DNA of 64,000 bases from SHVZ01 sp041906305 (lineage in GTDB: Bacteria > Pseudomonadota > Alphaproteobacteria > SHVZ01), in assembly GCA_041906305.1 (NCBI GenBank), contig JAYRJL010000001.1:620001-684000 (forward strand), in the 5' to 3' direction. A program made the translations under genes and the position numbers. Below the pieces are notes generated by a model. The model was not told where the DNA came from and did no database searches. It saw only the letters and a list, made by a program, of their open reading frames with translations. This document shows, piece after piece, positions 62,984-64,000 of this stretch (the first letter of the stretch is position 1; every line of letters starts with the position of its first letter).

Positions 62984-63712
62984 TCAGATCGCGACGTCGA
63001 CCGGTCCCGACGGTACCGGGGTGCTCGGCGCCGACGCCTTGAGCGGGGCCGCGACCGTGAAGGTCACGCCCGACGCACCGCGATCGACATAGGCCGGGGT
63101 CGCCCCTGGTCCCTGGTAGGTGAAGCCTACGGTACGGAGCCCGATCTCGGCCTCGGCATTGCCGATGCTGGCGCCGCTGTCCTCGTGCCGGGCACCGGGA
63201 ATGTCGACGTCGATCCCGATCTCGGCCTTGCCGACCGAAACCTCGTCCTTGCCGGAACCGTGGCGGAAGCCGACATGGACGTCCTCGAGCTTGACCGAAA
63301 GGCGGCCGGACTCGAACTGCGCCTGGGTCGCCTGGCGGTCGATCGCCAGTTGCGCGCGGGCGGCCTCGGCAGCACGCCGGGCCATGTCCTCGGCCTGAGC
63401 CTGCGGCACACCGACGCTCTTGAGAAATCCGGCGATCGCCTGGGTGGCGTGGCCGAGAGCGCGGGCGACGGGCTCCCATCGCGCCATGCGCTGGGACAGC
63501 GCCTGGCCGGGCTCGGACGACCCCGGGCCGACGTTCGGTCCGATCGTGACGACGCTGTCGGCCTCCTCCGCCTCCTGCCGCTTGTTCAGGCGGTGGTCGG
63601 GAAGGCCGGTGGTGCCCGGGGGCACCGCGGTCACGATCAGGTCGTAAAGGTGGTGTGAGGCAAAGCCGGCGGATCCGCCGGGCTGGGTCGGTTGGCTAAC
63701 TGGTAGCAGCAT
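62984..63712 (-). CDS. Hypothetical protein, unknown family
   Basis: I do not recognise this 242-aa protein. It has no clear signal peptide or membrane helix. An Ala/Gln/Arg-rich middle (about 80-140, MARWEPVARALGHATQAIAGFLKSVGVPQAQAEDMARRAAEAARAQ) is predicted helical; the C-terminal half is beta-like with repeated DVDIP/ EIGLR units (SVGKAEIGIDVDIPGARHEDSGASIGNAEAEIGLRTVGF). ATG 63712 follows GGAGGGG; the upstream ATG gives 12 extra residues. It is divergent from secA across 246 bp and 115 bp upstream of the parvulin gene. Confidence 0.78.
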   Translation of the reverse strand: MLLPVSQPTQPGGSAGFASHHLYDLIVTAVPPGTTGLPDHRLNKRQEAEEADSVVTIGPNVGPGSSEPGQALSQRMARWEPVARALGHATQAIAGFLKSVGVPQAQAEDMARRAAEAARAQLAIDRQATQAQFESGRLSVKLEDVHVGFRHGSGKDEVSVGKAEIGIDVDIPGARHEDSGASIGNAEAEIGLRTVGFTYQGPGATPAYVDRGASGVTFTVAAPLKASAPSTPVPSGPVDVAI

Positions 63713-63878
63713 AATCCCCTCCTTCTGAGGTCGGATGCGCTTCCGCACGTCTATGCCAAGCCCAGAACCCGCATTCTGCAGGGAAAGGCCCGGAATCGTC
63801 TAAGCTACGATTAACCTAAAATACGCCGAATCACCCAGGCGTGCAACTCTCCCCGCAACCCCGCTCAGGGAGCCGTCG

Positions 63879-63907
63879 TTGACAGGCCCAGGGGCACCAC
63901 TTATCTG
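63879..63907 (+). promoter_or_regulatory. Sigma-70-type promoter of secA
   Basis: TTGACA (63879-63884) and TATCTG (63902-63907) are 17 nt apart. Transcription would start near 63914 and leave a leader of about 45 nt before the secA ATG. A possible ribosome site GAGGA lies at 63948-63952. Confidence 0.65.
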
Positions 63908-63958
63908 TCACGCGCCCCCCAAGGCCCCCTCCCACCGCGCTTTCTCCGAGGATTCTTG

Positions 63959-64000
63959 ATGTTCGGCGCCCTCGCCCGCCGGTTGTTCGGCACAGTCAAC
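63959..64000 (+). CDS. secA: Preprotein translocase ATPase SecA, first 14 codons
   Basis: The visible start reads MFGALARRLFGTVN, the N terminus of alphaproteobacterial SecA (MFGALAKKLFG type), and the gene runs off the right edge. SecA is the motor of the Sec translocase at the inner membrane. The identification rests on this N terminus, the sigma-70 promoter just upstream, and the known neighbourhood of secA with the parvulin, argJ and GNAT-NUDIX genes. Confidence 0.85.
   Translation, partial: MFGALARRLFGTVN

Overview
The window is a gene-dense, high-GC stretch of bacterial chromosome, most likely from an alphaproteobacterium. Three things support this. The secA / peptidyl-prolyl isomerase / argJ / GNAT-NUDIX block at the right end is an arrangement typical of that class. 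An exact CtrA-type box (TTAA-N7-TTAA) precedes a histidine kinase. Family-5 substrate-binding protein (SBP) transport systems and sugar-acid enzymes are abundant. The genus cannot be fixed from the sequence; a Reyranella/Rhodospirillales- or Hyphomicrobiales-like soil or water bacterium would fit. I saw no tRNA, rRNA, CRISPR array, insertion sequence, prophage or frameshifted gene.

Left part (1-13,200). The 5' part of an SBP gene runs off the left edge. A trehalose operon follows, otsB-GH15 hydrolase-otsA, with overlapping genes. Next is an efflux operon (TetR regulator, HlyD-type lipoprotein, ABC ATPase, ABC-2 permease); the tetR promoter, a 30-bp palindromic operator and the tetR start codon are superimposed. 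A minus-strand run then carries a MarR regulator, an EamA transporter, an AsmA protein, an MscS channel and an orphan lipoprotein.

Sugar-acid and glycerol region (13,200-24,200). An SDR, a UxaA-type dehydratase and a D-2-hydroxyacid dehydrogenase look like a sugar-acid pathway. A minus-strand operon, glpD-DenD-like dehydrogenase-methyltransferase, lies divergent from glpK, which is translationally coupled to greB. A cold-shock protein gene, a conserved-looking orphan gene, a YjbR-type protein and a hexapeptide acyltransferase follow.

Glycine and inositol region (24,200-32,000). A tandem glycine riboswitch precedes gcvT-gcvH-gcvPA-gcvPB, which ends in a clear intrinsic terminator. iolD and iolE follow, separated by a long inverted repeat.

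Amide/peptide region (32,000-39,500). A plus-strand SBP and a D-aminoacylase-type amidohydrolase converge on a minus-strand series: XRE regulator, a small HD protein with a MIOX/PhnZ-like metal-ligand pattern, a class V PLP enzyme lacking the desulfurase cysteine, and an amidase. This series is the best candidate here for an undescribed catabolic module.

Right part (39,500-64,000). The genes are cyaY, an MsbA-like ABC exporter, a VIT-family transporter, a YbdK-like ligase, a CtrA-box-preceded orphan histidine kinase, a DECR-like reductase, mtnA, a PAS protein and a complete oligopeptide ABC transporter with fused ATPases. They are followed by grxC, comF, a divergent methyltransferase, a DUF1501/DUF1800 pair, an MFS transporter, a GNAT-NUDIX fusion, argJ, a parvulin, an unknown protein, and the first 14 codons of secA behind a good sigma-70 promoter.
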